Part shown: one piece after another, positions 54,101-61,614 of the stretch
Layout: each line of letters opens with the position of its first letter
Position numbering within the stretch: position 1 is the first letter of the stretch
Source: Sinomonas humi
GTDB lineage: Bacteria; Actinomycetota; Actinomycetes; Actinomycetales; Micrococcaceae
DNA: 64,000 nucleotides
Direction: 5' to 3'
Assembly (NCBI RefSeq): GCF_000802235.1
Contig: NZ_JTDL01000104.1
Span: 1 to 64,000, forward strand
Program-made: the position numbers and the translations under genes
The notes under the pieces: model-generated
What the model was told of the DNA's origin: nothing
What the model saw: only the letters and a program-made list of their open reading frames with translations
The model's database searches: none

Positions 54101-54550
54101 GAGCAGCGGGACGGCGGCGCACTGGACAAGGGCCGGAAGGTACGCGGTGTAGAAGGAATCGAGGCCGTCGAGTCCTCGCACGGCGAGGACCGCGGTCGCC
54201 GCGGCCGACGACGCAACGCGCCGGTCGGCGTCGTCCGCTCCCCCGCCGACGCTCCCGCCGCGCTCGAGTGCCGCGCCGACCAGCCGCGCCCGCAAGTCCT
54301 CCCGGACCCCCACAGCCGCCCATCGCCCGGCCTGCAGTGACCCCCATTCGGAGAGGCCCCGGAGAAGCACGCCTGCCGCTGCGGTGAGGGCTGCCCCGCG
54401 CCAGTCGGTGTGTCCGGCGAACGCCCCGGCGAGGCCAGAGGCGACGCCTTGGGCGATGAGGATGAGCGCGGCAGCCTTGACGACGGCGAGGACGCTCAGG
54501 AGCGCGAGCGCGGCCTTGGTCGCCCGGCCGTTGGGAATGTGGGGGCGCAT
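51146..54550 (-). CDS. cydDC: Fused CydD-CydC thiol reductant ABC exporter
   Basis: 1134 residues: two complete ABC half-exporters in one chain. Order: membrane domain (about 15-330), ABC cassette (Walker A AGPSGAGKTTVL, signature LSPGQQRRIAVA), second membrane domain (about 600-900), second cassette (AGPSGSGKTTLLAVL, signature LSGGQRQRLAVA). In E. coli separate CydD and CydC export glutathione/cysteine and are needed to assemble cytochrome bd. Fusion is common in actinobacteria. ATG lies 3 bases after the cydB stop, so it is cotranscribed with cydAB. Confidence 0.93.
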   Translation of the reverse strand: MRPHIPNGRATKAALALLSVLAVVKAAALILIAQGVASGLAGAFAGHTDWRGAALTAAAGVLLRGLSEWGSLQAGRWAAVGVREDLRARLVGAALERGGSVGGGADDADRRVASSAAATAVLAVRGLDGLDSFYTAYLPALVQCAAVPLLVGLRILGADWVSALIIALTLPLVPIFMILIGKHTEDRVSVAQQALARLGSHLVELAQGLPVLVGLGRAAEQRKALRALSEDFSNRTMGTLRVAFMSSLALELLSTISVAVVAVFIGIRLVSGDMPLEAGLLALVLAPECFQPVRDLGAAHHASEDGAEALRRAEDAIAAPAGTRLSAADAAGRADAGQDERQDEGLPNGPAELCVERLTVRYDGRARAAVQGLSFTAPAGEATLLAGPSGAGKTTVLLALAGLVRDGAGATVSGRVSGAEARRIAYVPQHPQFTEPTVAAELELAADGLAPKSMGSAVYRALEAVRCADLAEASPAELSPGQQRRIAVARGLLRVEAGATLVLFDEPTAHLDARSASAVETAIASLRGRATVVLVAHDPQTAALARTRIELVPTEGIEDHESPAPSSRFAVSERDVDAAPARRGEVPDSEDRPWLGSLWRLIRPDLSRYALAALSGAGAAAAAAALAGLSGWLIVRAAEHPPILYLLAAMVGVRFFGITRAALRYAERLATHSAVFSTLTRLRDRLWEALTSKGLSARRLLVPGAALESLVADAESVRDELPRILQPIATAVLLAIGALVAVGILLPAQLPVLALAIVVSVVVAPLATAWADRRGARATQQGSARLLESIGQALAAAPDLAANRLVGPVLARLRAEDKRLTALERRGVAAEGLGRALVILATGLAAAATLATPATAGVATSTAAAVVLVQLALAEPLAAASSAVQRIPALGSALARVGATSDDDAPRRTRSGGGAPGPANAGLSIDRLSAGWPGQPNVLANLSAKAAPGEWLVVAGPSGSGKTTLLAVLLGFLPPRSGSVEASGRIAWCPQESHLFDSTVRGNLAISRDRTEVPSDAELWEVLDRVGLGDHVRSLPGGLDSRIGSRGSELSGGQRQRLAVARTLVADAAVVLLDEPTAHLDPQAAQELISGLHSALVDRSVVMVTHRASELRDGDLLVRLDALDDGVRRLALVG

Positions 54551-54553
54551 GAG

Positions 54554-55624
54554 TCAGGCCCCCACTGGCGGTTCCGGCACCTCACGGCCCGTCACGAGGC
54601 GCGTGAGGAAAGCGGGGACGACGTTGTGGGCTGCCGGGATGCTCCCCAAGGTGATGCGCTTGCGGAACACCCAGTACGTCCAGCTCTGGTAGACCAGCAC
54701 GAGCGGAAGACCGATGAGGGCCACGATCGACATGAGGCCCAGGGTGTACGGCGAGGACGAGGCCGTTGCGACGGTCAGATTGTTGGCCGGATCCAAGGTG
54801 GAGGGAAGCACCACCGGGTAGACGGCGCTGAAGATCGCCGCCGCACCGGCGGCCAGGAACAGCGCCATGAGGAGGAACGCGCGCCCCTCGGAGCCGCGGC
54901 GCGCAAGCATCCACGAGGCCACGGCAGCCATGGCCGCCACAGCTGTGAGGGTCCAGCTCCACCACGCGCCGCTCCGGAGCTGGATCGCGATCACCCACGC
55001 GACGAGCGGGAGGACACCGAGAGGCATCCAGCGACGGAAGGCGAGGTGAGCGCGGAGCCGGATCTCGCCGTCGGTCTTGAGGGCGAGGAACGCGAGCGCA
55101 TGCACGAGCGCAAAGCCGACGACGGCGGCGCCTCCCAACGCTGCGTAGCCGCTGAACCACGCGAACGCTCCCCCGACGCGGTCGCCGTTGGCGTCGAGCG
55201 GCAGGCCCGTCGTCGTGAGGGCAAGCATGGCGCCGACGCAGAACGCGGCGAAGAAGGAACCCAAGACGATCGCCCAGTCCCACGCGGCCGTCCAGCGCGC
55301 CGAGGCGATCTTGCCCCGGTACTCGAAGGCGACGGCGCGGAAGATCAGCGCGACGAGCGCGAGCGTGAGGGGAAGGTACAGGCCCGAGAACAAGGATGCG
55401 TACCACCGAGGGAACGCCGCGAACGTGGCGCCTCCCGCGGTGATGAGCCACACCTCGTTGCCATCCCAGACCGGACCGACAGTGTTGAGCAGGACACGGC
55501 GCTCGTCATCGTCGCGGGCGAAGAGCTTCATGAGCATGCCGACGCCTAGGTCGAAGCCTTCGAGGAAGAGGTAGCCGATCCAGAGGACGGCGACCGCACA
55601 GAACCAGACCGTGGGGAGATTCAT
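54554..55624 (-). CDS. cydB: Cytochrome d ubiquinol oxidase subunit II
   Basis: 356 residues with about eight to nine membrane helices. CydB features include the N-terminal LWIGYLFLEGFDLGVGML, the VGPVWDGNEVWLITAGGATFAAFP block and YQSWTYWVFRKRI near the end. CydB pairs with CydA in the bd-type terminal oxidase, which has high oxygen affinity and works at low oxygen or under stress. ATG start 14 bases after the cydA stop. Confidence 0.95.
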   Translation of the reverse strand: MNLPTVWFCAVAVLWIGYLFLEGFDLGVGMLMKLFARDDDERRVLLNTVGPVWDGNEVWLITAGGATFAAFPRWYASLFSGLYLPLTLALVALIFRAVAFEYRGKIASARWTAAWDWAIVLGSFFAAFCVGAMLALTTTGLPLDANGDRVGGAFAWFSGYAALGGAAVVGFALVHALAFLALKTDGEIRLRAHLAFRRWMPLGVLPLVAWVIAIQLRSGAWWSWTLTAVAAMAAVASWMLARRGSEGRAFLLMALFLAAGAAAIFSAVYPVVLPSTLDPANNLTVATASSSPYTLGLMSIVALIGLPLVLVYQSWTYWVFRKRITLGSIPAAHNVVPAFLTRLVTGREVPEPPVGA

Positions 55625-55638
55625 GATCCACTCACTCC

Positions 55639-57213
55639 TTAGTAGGCGAAGGCCAGGACGTCGTCGGACTGCTTGTGCTCGCCGTCGTCGTCGTGCTTCT
55701 CGGCGAGCTCAGGCATGGCGGACGCTACGCCGCCGCGCGTGTAGCGCCAGAGCAGCCGTACCTCGACGACCATGAGCGCTGCGTAGACCACACAGAAGAC
55801 GATGAGCGAGGTCAGGAGTTCCCCCGCGCTCACGCCCGGCGAGACGGCGGCGGCGGTAAACATGAAGACCTGGTCGAAGCTGCCTGCCATCGATGGATTC
55901 GGGGCGACGACGAAGGGCTGGCGGCCCATCTCCGTGAAGATCCAGCCCGCGGCATTGGCGCCGAAAGGAGCGAGAATGCCGACGACGGCGAGCCGCATGA
56001 GCCACCGGGCTTGGGGAACCGTGCCCTTGCGCGTGAGGTAGAGCGCGACGGCGGCGGCGAGCGCGGCGAGCCCCCCGAAACCGATCATCATTCGGAAGCC
56101 CCAGTAGGTGACTTCCATGACGGGGACGTACTGGATCGCCTCGCCAGCGCGATCACCGTAGATCGGGTTGTTGGGCAGATTCTTCCCGTACTGGGCCTGA
56201 TACTGCGGGATCAGGCTGTTCACGCCCTTGACGTCGGTGTTGAAGTCGCCGTGGGCGAGGAACGAGAGCAGGCCCGGGATTTCGATGACGGCGGCGACAT
56301 TCGAGCAGTCCTTGGAGCCGACGTCGCCCACGGAGAGAACCGAGAAGCTCGTGCCGTCGTGGCACGCTGCCTCTGCCGCCGCCATCTTCATGGGCTGCTG
56401 GACGAACATGAGCTTGCCCTGGATGTCTCCGGTGACGGCTGTTCCCGCGAAGGAGATCATCGCTACAACGGCCCCGATGCGCAGGCTTCGCAGCCAGACT
56501 CGGTGATCGATGCGATCGCGTCCGGGAAGGTCCGGGTTTTCGCCGGGGATGACGCGGCCGTCTTCACCCACCGTATCGATCCCGTCCTTGCGGCGCTGCC
56601 AGAGGTGGTACCAGGAGATGCCGAGCAGGAACGCGCCGGCTACGCCGAGCGAACCCAGGAGCGTGTGCGGCACGGCCACGAGAGCGGTGTTGTTCGTGAA
56701 TACTGCCCACGCATCCGTCATGACCGGGTGGCCATTGACGACCTTGACGCCGACGGGATGCTGCATCCAGCTGTTGGCCACGATAATGAAGTAGGCCGAG
56801 ATGGCGGAGCCGGCGACTGCGCACCACAGCGCGGCGAGGTGGAGACCCGGGCGGAGGAGCTTCCAGCCGAAGATCCAGAGCCCGAGGAATGTCGACTCGA
56901 CGAAGAAGGCGAGCAACGCCTCCAGGGCAAGGGGGGCGCCGAACACGTCCCCGACGAAACGGCTGTACTCGCTCCAGGCCATGCCGAACTGGAACTCCTG
57001 CACGAGGCCCGTCGCCACGCCCATGATGAAGTTGATCAGGAAGAGCTTTCCCCAGAACTTCGTCATCCGGAGGTACTCGGGCTTGCGGGTGCGGAACCAG
57101 ACGGTCTGCATGACTGCGACGACGAGGCCGAGGCCGATCGTGAGCGGGACCATCATGAAGTGGTAGACGGTGGTGATGCCGAACTGCCAGCGGGCGATTT
57201 CCAAGGCGTCCAT
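55639..57213 (-). CDS. cydA: Cytochrome bd oxidase subunit I
   Basis: 524 residues. Haem-bearing subunit: axial His18 in TTVYHFMMVPLTIG, haem b558 ligands further on, and the conserved MGRQPFVV before the later helices. The quinol loop is short, as in Gram-positives. ATG at 57213 with AGGAG 6-7 bases upstream; the frame is open to 57321 but that would run through the operators. The region upstream carries three BlaI-type palindromes, two between the predicted start of transcription and the ATG or over the -10. First gene of cydA-cydB-cydDC. Confidence 0.95.
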   Translation of the reverse strand: MDALEIARWQFGITTVYHFMMVPLTIGLGLVVAVMQTVWFRTRKPEYLRMTKFWGKLFLINFIMGVATGLVQEFQFGMAWSEYSRFVGDVFGAPLALEALLAFFVESTFLGLWIFGWKLLRPGLHLAALWCAVAGSAISAYFIIVANSWMQHPVGVKVVNGHPVMTDAWAVFTNNTALVAVPHTLLGSLGVAGAFLLGISWYHLWQRRKDGIDTVGEDGRVIPGENPDLPGRDRIDHRVWLRSLRIGAVVAMISFAGTAVTGDIQGKLMFVQQPMKMAAAEAACHDGTSFSVLSVGDVGSKDCSNVAAVIEIPGLLSFLAHGDFNTDVKGVNSLIPQYQAQYGKNLPNNPIYGDRAGEAIQYVPVMEVTYWGFRMMIGFGGLAALAAAVALYLTRKGTVPQARWLMRLAVVGILAPFGANAAGWIFTEMGRQPFVVAPNPSMAGSFDQVFMFTAAAVSPGVSAGELLTSLIVFCVVYAALMVVEVRLLWRYTRGGVASAMPELAEKHDDDGEHKQSDDVLAFAY

Positions 57214-57240
57214 GTGCGCTCCTGTCGGGGGCGGAAAGCC

Positions 57241-57263
57241 GTCTTCTACAATTCGTAGAAGAC
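57241..57263. promoter_or_regulatory. BlaI-type operator 1 (cydA-proximal)
   Basis: Core TTCTAC-AATTC-GTAGAA at 57244-57260, extended by three more paired bases on each side, giving a 23-bp palindrome. It lies 28-50 bases upstream of the cydA ATG, in or near the transcribed leader, where binding would block cydA transcription. Confidence 0.8.
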
Positions 57264-57267
57264 TGAC

Positions 57268-57284
57268 TTCTACAAAGTGTAGAA
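57268..57284. promoter_or_regulatory. BlaI-type operator 2
   Basis: TTCTAC-AAAGT-GTAGAA. Its centre is 24 bases from that of operator 1. It overlaps a possible minus-strand -10 (TACACT at 57276-57281) for cydA, which has TTGCGT (57297-57302) at 15 bases as a weak -35. Confidence 0.8.
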
Positions 57285-57367
57285 CACTCGCAGGGCACGC
57301 AAGAACTCGTGGAGCTTCCACTTAGGCCGAGGAGGGGCACGACGCGCGTGCTCTTGAACACTTTTTC

Positions 57368-57384
57368 TTCTACCTCGCGTAGAA
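57368..57384. promoter_or_regulatory. BlaI-type operator 3 (blaI-proximal)
   Basis: TTCTAC-CTCGC-GTAGAA, exactly 100 bases from operator 2. It overlaps the likely plus-strand -10 box TAGAAT (57380-57385) of blaI, as expected for autorepression. Confidence 0.8.
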
Positions 57385-57464
57385 TGGATAGCGGGACTCA
57401 TGGGACATCACCTGCGATGTCATCCAACTGAGACCCGCATCGCCCGTCACGGAAGGACACAACG

Positions 57465-57827
57465 ATGGCAAGCCTGGGGGAGCTCGAGCGCTCGGTCATG
57501 GACCAGCTCTGGTCGACAGCGGACGCCGCAACGGCCAACGAGCTCCGAGATCGTCTCGCGCAGAGCGAAGTGCAGAGCAAGGACCTCGCCGTCACGACCG
57601 TCCTCACCGTTCTCTCGCGTCTCGAGAAGAAGGGCCTCGTGGAGCGCGAGCGCGGCACGCGCCCGCACCGGTACCGGGCCATCTCGACTCGTGAGGACCA
57701 CACGGCGCGCCTCATGCACGAGGCACTCGGCACGGCACCCGACCGCGAGGCAGTCCTCGCCCGTTTCATCGGGAGCGTGACCGAGGCCGAAGCGGCCACC
57801 CTCCGCAGACTCCTCACCCGGGGCTGA
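57465..57827 (+). CDS. blaI: BlaI/MecI/CopY-family transcriptional repressor
   Basis: 120 residues. A winged helix (LGELERSVMDQLWSTADAATANELRDRL, then TTVLTVLSRLEKKGLVERERGTRPHRY) and a C-terminal dimerisation helix pair, full length for the family. BlaI/MecI dimers bind dyad operators and are inactivated when an M56 membrane protease is triggered; the family also includes copper-sensing CopY, but the CopY Cys motif is absent. ATG with AAGGA 8 bases upstream. It is divergent from cydA and followed 30 bases later by the M56 protease gene. Confidence 0.93.
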   Translation: MASLGELERSVMDQLWSTADAATANELRDRLAQSEVQSKDLAVTTVLTVLSRLEKKGLVERERGTRPHRYRAISTREDHTARLMHEALGTAPDREAVLARFIGSVTEAEAATLRRLLTRG

Positions 57828-57857
57828 CGCACAAGCCGCTCGTCGCCGAGGACGTCC

Positions 57858-58835
57858 GTGCTCGCAGCCTCGTATCTCCTCGCACTGCTGGCAATCCTGC
57901 TCGCGTGGCCGGTGCCAGTGGCCCTCTCGCGCGCCCAGTGGACCTCGCGTTCGCCGTTCGCCGCCATGGTGCTGTGGCAGTCGATTGCGCTCGCCGGCGG
58001 GTTGTCGATGATCGGGGCGATGCTCGTGTACGGCCTCCAGCCGTTGGGCGACAACCTCCTACAGGCGATCGGGCGCGCTGCATCCCTTGTTCTCGAGAAC
58101 AAGGCCTCTGACGAGCTGCAGTTCTGGCATCTCTTCGCTCTCTGCGCCGCTGCGCTGCTCGGGACGCACCTTGTGTTCACCCTTGGGCTCACTTACGCCC
58201 GCATCACGAGCCAGCGTCGCAGGCACAGGGAACTCCTCGAGGTGCTCAGTCTGCCCTCCGGCGCGATCGAGCGGACCCTTGTCATCAATCATCCGGCGCC
58301 GGTCGCCTACTGCCTCCCCGGCGGTTCAAGATCCGTCACGGTCCTCTCCGACGGACTCGTCGAGGCGCTCTCGTCCGGCGAACTGGCCGCCGTCGTCGAA
58401 CACGAACGGGCCCACCTCACGCAGCGGCACCATCTCCTGCTCTGGGCCTTCGAGGCCTGGCGCCAGGCGCTTCCGTGGCTTCCGACCTCACGACTGTCCC
58501 GCGAAGCGGTCTCTTCTCTCGTCGAGATGCTTGCGGATGATGTCGCCCGCAGGACCGCCCCAGACGAGGTCCTCGTCCGGGCCATCGCCCTCGTTGCGGT
58601 GGGAAGCGCTGGGTCCGCACCGGATCCAGCCGAGGCGTCGCTGGGAAGCTCTCGCACACCGGGGACCGCCGGGCCTTCGGACGACGGCGAGGCCTCGGTG
58701 GCCGCACGCCTCAGCCGGCTCCTGACTCCGCAGCCTCAGCTCACCGCCGCACAGACGACGGCGGTGCTTGCCGTCTCGGGGCTCATGCTCGCCGTGCCGA
58801 CGGCGCTCCTGTTGGCTCCGGGGCTCGTCACCTGA
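57858..58835 (+). CDS. M56-family membrane metallopeptidase (BlaR1/MecR1-like, no sensor domain)
   Basis: 325 residues. Several membrane helices (about 1-20, 35-60, 90-115 and the C-terminal 295-320) and a zinc site HERAH at 182-186 in VVEHERAHLTQRHH, with a downstream Glu/Asp-containing MLADDVARR. This is the protease half of BlaR1/MecR1, but the extracellular penicillin-binding domain is missing, so it must sense something else or a partner protein. GTG start with GAGGA upstream. Forms the regulatory pair with blaI. Confidence 0.9.
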   Translation: MLAASYLLALLAILLAWPVPVALSRAQWTSRSPFAAMVLWQSIALAGGLSMIGAMLVYGLQPLGDNLLQAIGRAASLVLENKASDELQFWHLFALCAAALLGTHLVFTLGLTYARITSQRRRHRELLEVLSLPSGAIERTLVINHPAPVAYCLPGGSRSVTVLSDGLVEALSSGELAAVVEHERAHLTQRHHLLLWAFEAWRQALPWLPTSRLSREAVSSLVEMLADDVARRTAPDEVLVRAIALVAVGSAGSAPDPAEASLGSSRTPGTAGPSDDGEASVAARLSRLLTPQPQLTAAQTTAVLAVSGLMLAVPTALLLAPGLVT

Positions 58836-58862
58836 TCCCCAGCTGCCGTGGCCGCGGCCGCG

Positions 58863-60971
58863 TCAGGCGTCGATGCGCTCGCGATCGAGGTTCGCGCTCC
58901 CGGAGACGATGAAGTCCTTCCGTGGCGCGACTTCGGAGCCCATGAGGAGCTCGAACACCTCCTCGGCGCGCTGCGCGCTCTCGATCGTGACCCGCCGCAG
59001 GCTCCGGTGGCGCGGGTCCATGGTCGTCTCAGCCAGCTGATCCGCGTCCATCTCGCCGAGCCCCTTGTAGCGCTGGATCGGCTCCTTGTACCGGCGCCCC
59101 TCGCCCTCGAGCCGCTTCAGCAGAGCATGCAGCTCGCCTTCGGAGTAGGTGTAGATCATCTCGTTCGCCTTGCTCCCGGCGTTGACCACCTCCACCCGGT
59201 GCAGCGGGGGCACCGCAGCGTAGACGCGGCCTTCCTCGATCATGGGGCGCATGTACCGGAAGAAGAGCGTGAGGAGGAGCGTCCGGATGTGAGCGCCGTC
59301 GACGTCCGCGTCGGTCATGAGGATGACCCGGCCGTAGCGGGCCGCCTCGATGTCGAAGCTGCGTCCTGATCCGGCCCCCACAACCTGGATGAGCGCCGCG
59401 CACTCCGCGTTGGAAAGCATGTCCCCCACGGAGGCCTTCTGGACGTTGAGGATCTTGCCGCGGATCGGCAGGAGCGCCTGGAACTCGGAGGAGCGCGCAT
59501 GCCGTGCGGTCCCGAGCGCGGAATCGCCCTCGACGATGAAGAGCTCCGAACGGGTGACGTCGTCCGTGCGGCAGTCGATGAGCTTGGCAGGCAGGGTCGA
59601 AGACTCAAGTGCGGTCTTGCGACGCTGCGTCTCCTTGTGCAGGCGCGCGGTGACGCGCGACTTCATCTCGTTGACGACCTTCTCGAGCAGGACCGAGGTC
59701 TGGTTGCGGTCCCCACGGGCTGTGGAGGCCAGCTTGGCACCGAGTTCTTTCTCGATCACCTTGGAGACGATCTGCCGGACCGGGGCCGTCCCGAGGATCT
59801 CCTTCGTCTGGCCCTCGAACTGCGGCTCGGCCAGCCGGACGGTCAGGACCGCTGTGAGCCCGGCCATGACGTCGTCCTTCTCGATCTTGTCGTTGCCGGC
59901 CTTCAGCTTGCGGGCATTCGCTTCGACCGCCTTCCGGAAGACCTTGAGCAGCGCGGCTTCGAAGCCAGCCTGGTGCGTGCCGCCCTTGGGGGTCGCGATG
60001 ATGTTGACGAACGTACGCACCGTCGTGTCGTAGCCCACTCCCCAGCGCATCGCGACGTCGACGTCGCAATCGCGCTCCACTTCGGCGATCTGGCTGTGTC
60101 CGCGTTCATCGAGCACGGGCACGGTTTCCTTGAACGTCCCCGAGCCGTGGAGGCGCCAGGTCTCCGTGACCGGCGCGTCAATCGCGAGGAAGTCCACGAA
60201 CTCGGAGATGCCGCCGTCGTGGTGGAACACCTCCTCGTGAGGGCCCGACTCTCCCGGCGTCCCCGGCAGCCGCCGCTCGTCCCGGACGGTGATCCGGAGA
60301 CCCGGGACCAGGAACGAGGTCTGGCGCGCCCGCCCAACGAGCTCGTCGTAGGAGAACTTGGCATCCGGGGTGAAGATCTGGCGGTCCGCCCAGTACCGGA
60401 TGCGCGTTCCCGTCACCCCACGCTTCGCCTTGCCGACGACGTCGAGGACGGAGTCGTCGACGAAGGGGTCGAAGGGCGCGTCCGGGCTCAGCCGCGAGCC
60501 ATTGTCGGCGAAACGGCCGGGCTCACCCCGGCGGAAGGACATCTGGTACGTCTTCCCGCCCCGATCAACGTGGACGTCGAGACGCGCCGACAACGCGTTC
60601 ACGACCGAAGCCCCAACACCATGGAGGCCACCCGACGCGGTGTAGGAACCGCCCCCGAATTTGCCGCCCGCGTGCAGCTTGGTGAACACGACCTCGACGC
60701 CAGTCAGGCCCGTCTTGGGTTCGACGTCGACAGGGATGCCTCGCCCGTCGTCGTGCACCTCTACAGAACCGTCCGGGTGAAGGATGACCTTGATGTCGTG
60801 ACCGAATCCCGCAAGCGCCTCATCCACCGAGTTGTCGATGATCTCCCAGAGGCAGTGCATGAGACCGCGCGAGTCGGTCGAACCGATGTACATGCCAGGG
60901 CGCTTGCGCACCGCCTCTAGCCCTTCGAGGACAGACAGATGCCTAGCGGTGTATTCAGAGCTCGGGGTCAC
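58863..60971 (-). CDS. parE: DNA topoisomerase IV subunit B
   Basis: About 702 residues. GHKL ATPase: EIIDNSVDEALAG, DDGRGIPVD and GGLHGVGASVVNALS motifs; Toprim EGDSALGTARHARSSEFQALLP and DADVDGAHIRTLLL. With ParC it decatenates daughter chromosomes. The start is GTG at 60971 (MTPSSEYTARHLSVLEGL) with AAGGAG upstream; an in-frame ATG at 61097 adds a basic, poorly conserved 42-residue extension. Opposite strand to parC. It converges on the M56 gene with a 27-base gap. Confidence 0.93.
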   Translation of the reverse strand: MTPSSEYTARHLSVLEGLEAVRKRPGMYIGSTDSRGLMHCLWEIIDNSVDEALAGFGHDIKVILHPDGSVEVHDDGRGIPVDVEPKTGLTGVEVVFTKLHAGGKFGGGSYTASGGLHGVGASVVNALSARLDVHVDRGGKTYQMSFRRGEPGRFADNGSRLSPDAPFDPFVDDSVLDVVGKAKRGVTGTRIRYWADRQIFTPDAKFSYDELVGRARQTSFLVPGLRITVRDERRLPGTPGESGPHEEVFHHDGGISEFVDFLAIDAPVTETWRLHGSGTFKETVPVLDERGHSQIAEVERDCDVDVAMRWGVGYDTTVRTFVNIIATPKGGTHQAGFEAALLKVFRKAVEANARKLKAGNDKIEKDDVMAGLTAVLTVRLAEPQFEGQTKEILGTAPVRQIVSKVIEKELGAKLASTARGDRNQTSVLLEKVVNEMKSRVTARLHKETQRRKTALESSTLPAKLIDCRTDDVTRSELFIVEGDSALGTARHARSSEFQALLPIRGKILNVQKASVGDMLSNAECAALIQVVGAGSGRSFDIEAARYGRVILMTDADVDGAHIRTLLLTLFFRYMRPMIEEGRVYAAVPPLHRVEVVNAGSKANEMIYTYSEGELHALLKRLEGEGRRYKEPIQRYKGLGEMDADQLAETTMDPRHRSLRRVTIESAQRAEEVFELLMGSEVAPRKDFIVSGSANLDRERIDA

Positions 60972-61243
60972 GCTCGAGGGGCTCCTTCGCGGTGCAGAGG
61001 AAGGCGCGCTGGAGGCGCACGCACTACCGTTACAGGGTAGTCGCCTCCGCGTCAGTTCCCTCTCGCGCCACCCGGAAGGGCGTCGAATAGAGGCCAAACC
61101 CGCCTTAGGGCGTTGCTCCCGTTATTGAACATTGATACGCCGCGAGCGAAAAGCGTCCCCTTTATGGAAGGTCTGGCGAGGGACGGGGTGTTAGATGGGT
61201 AAGACCACCGTGGAACCGCCCGGTATCTGTGAAGGAGGCCAAG

Positions 61244-61465
61244 ATGACTTCAGCCCTTGCGGATCGCACCCTGACCGCCGTCGACCGCTGCGACCGCTGC
61301 GGCGCCCAGGCCTACGTCCGAGTGGTTCTCGAGACGTCCGGCGGGGAACTCCTGTTCTGCGCCCACCATGCGCGCGCGGTCGAGGGGCGGCTGCGCCCAC
61401 TCGCGTCGCACTGGCACGACGAAACGGACCGGCTGACCGAGCGGGCAGCCGTACCAGAGGACTAA
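61244..61465 (+). CDS. DUF7455 small zinc-binding-type protein
   Basis: 73 residues from ATG at 61244, which has GAAGGAGG upstream. Two CxxC/CxxH-type pairs (CDRCGAQAYV and FCAHHARAVE) suggest a zinc ribbon. Small proteins of this family lie next to sigA and parE in many actinobacteria; function unknown. The 271-bp region to parE holds divergent promoters but no clear element. Terminator follows. Confidence 0.88.
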   Translation: MTSALADRTLTAVDRCDRCGAQAYVRVVLETSGGELLFCAHHARAVEGRLRPLASHWHDETDRLTERAAVPED

Positions 61466-61494
61466 AGCCTGACTGCAGACGCTACAGCAGACGG

Positions 61495-61531
61495 AGAGGG
61501 CCCGGACACCGAATGGTGTCCGGGCCCTCTT
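61495..61531 (+). terminator. Strong terminator after the DUF7455 gene
   Basis: AGAGGGCCCGGACACC (61495-61510) and GGTGTCCGGGCCCTCT (61515-61530) form a 16-bp stem around a GAAT tetraloop, followed by T. Confidence 0.85.
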
Positions 61532-61575
61532 GTGCTGGCCTCGCTTGTGCTGGCCTCGCTTGTCCTGGCCTCGTC
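61531..61575. repeat. 15-bp tandem repeat between two terminators
   Basis: TGTGCTGGCCTCGCT occurs at 61531-61545 and 61546-61560, with a third diverged copy at 61561-61575. Non-coding, between the DUF7455 and sigA terminators. Confidence 0.8.
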
Positions 61576-61580
61576 AGGTG

Positions 61581-61604
61581 CTGGGCTCGCCGAAACGAGC
61601 CCAG
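61581..61604 (-). terminator. Terminator of sigA
   Basis: CTGGGCTCG (61581-61589) pairs with CGAGCCCAG (61596-61604) around a 6-base loop, 11 bases after the sigA stop on the minus strand. Confidence 0.7.
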
Positions 61605-61614
61605 CGGAGTCGGC

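Noticed and set aside
57465-58835. Beta-lactam resistance operon
   Set aside because: The BlaI/M56 pair lacks a sensor domain and no beta-lactamase or mecA-like gene is in the window; the operators flank cydA.
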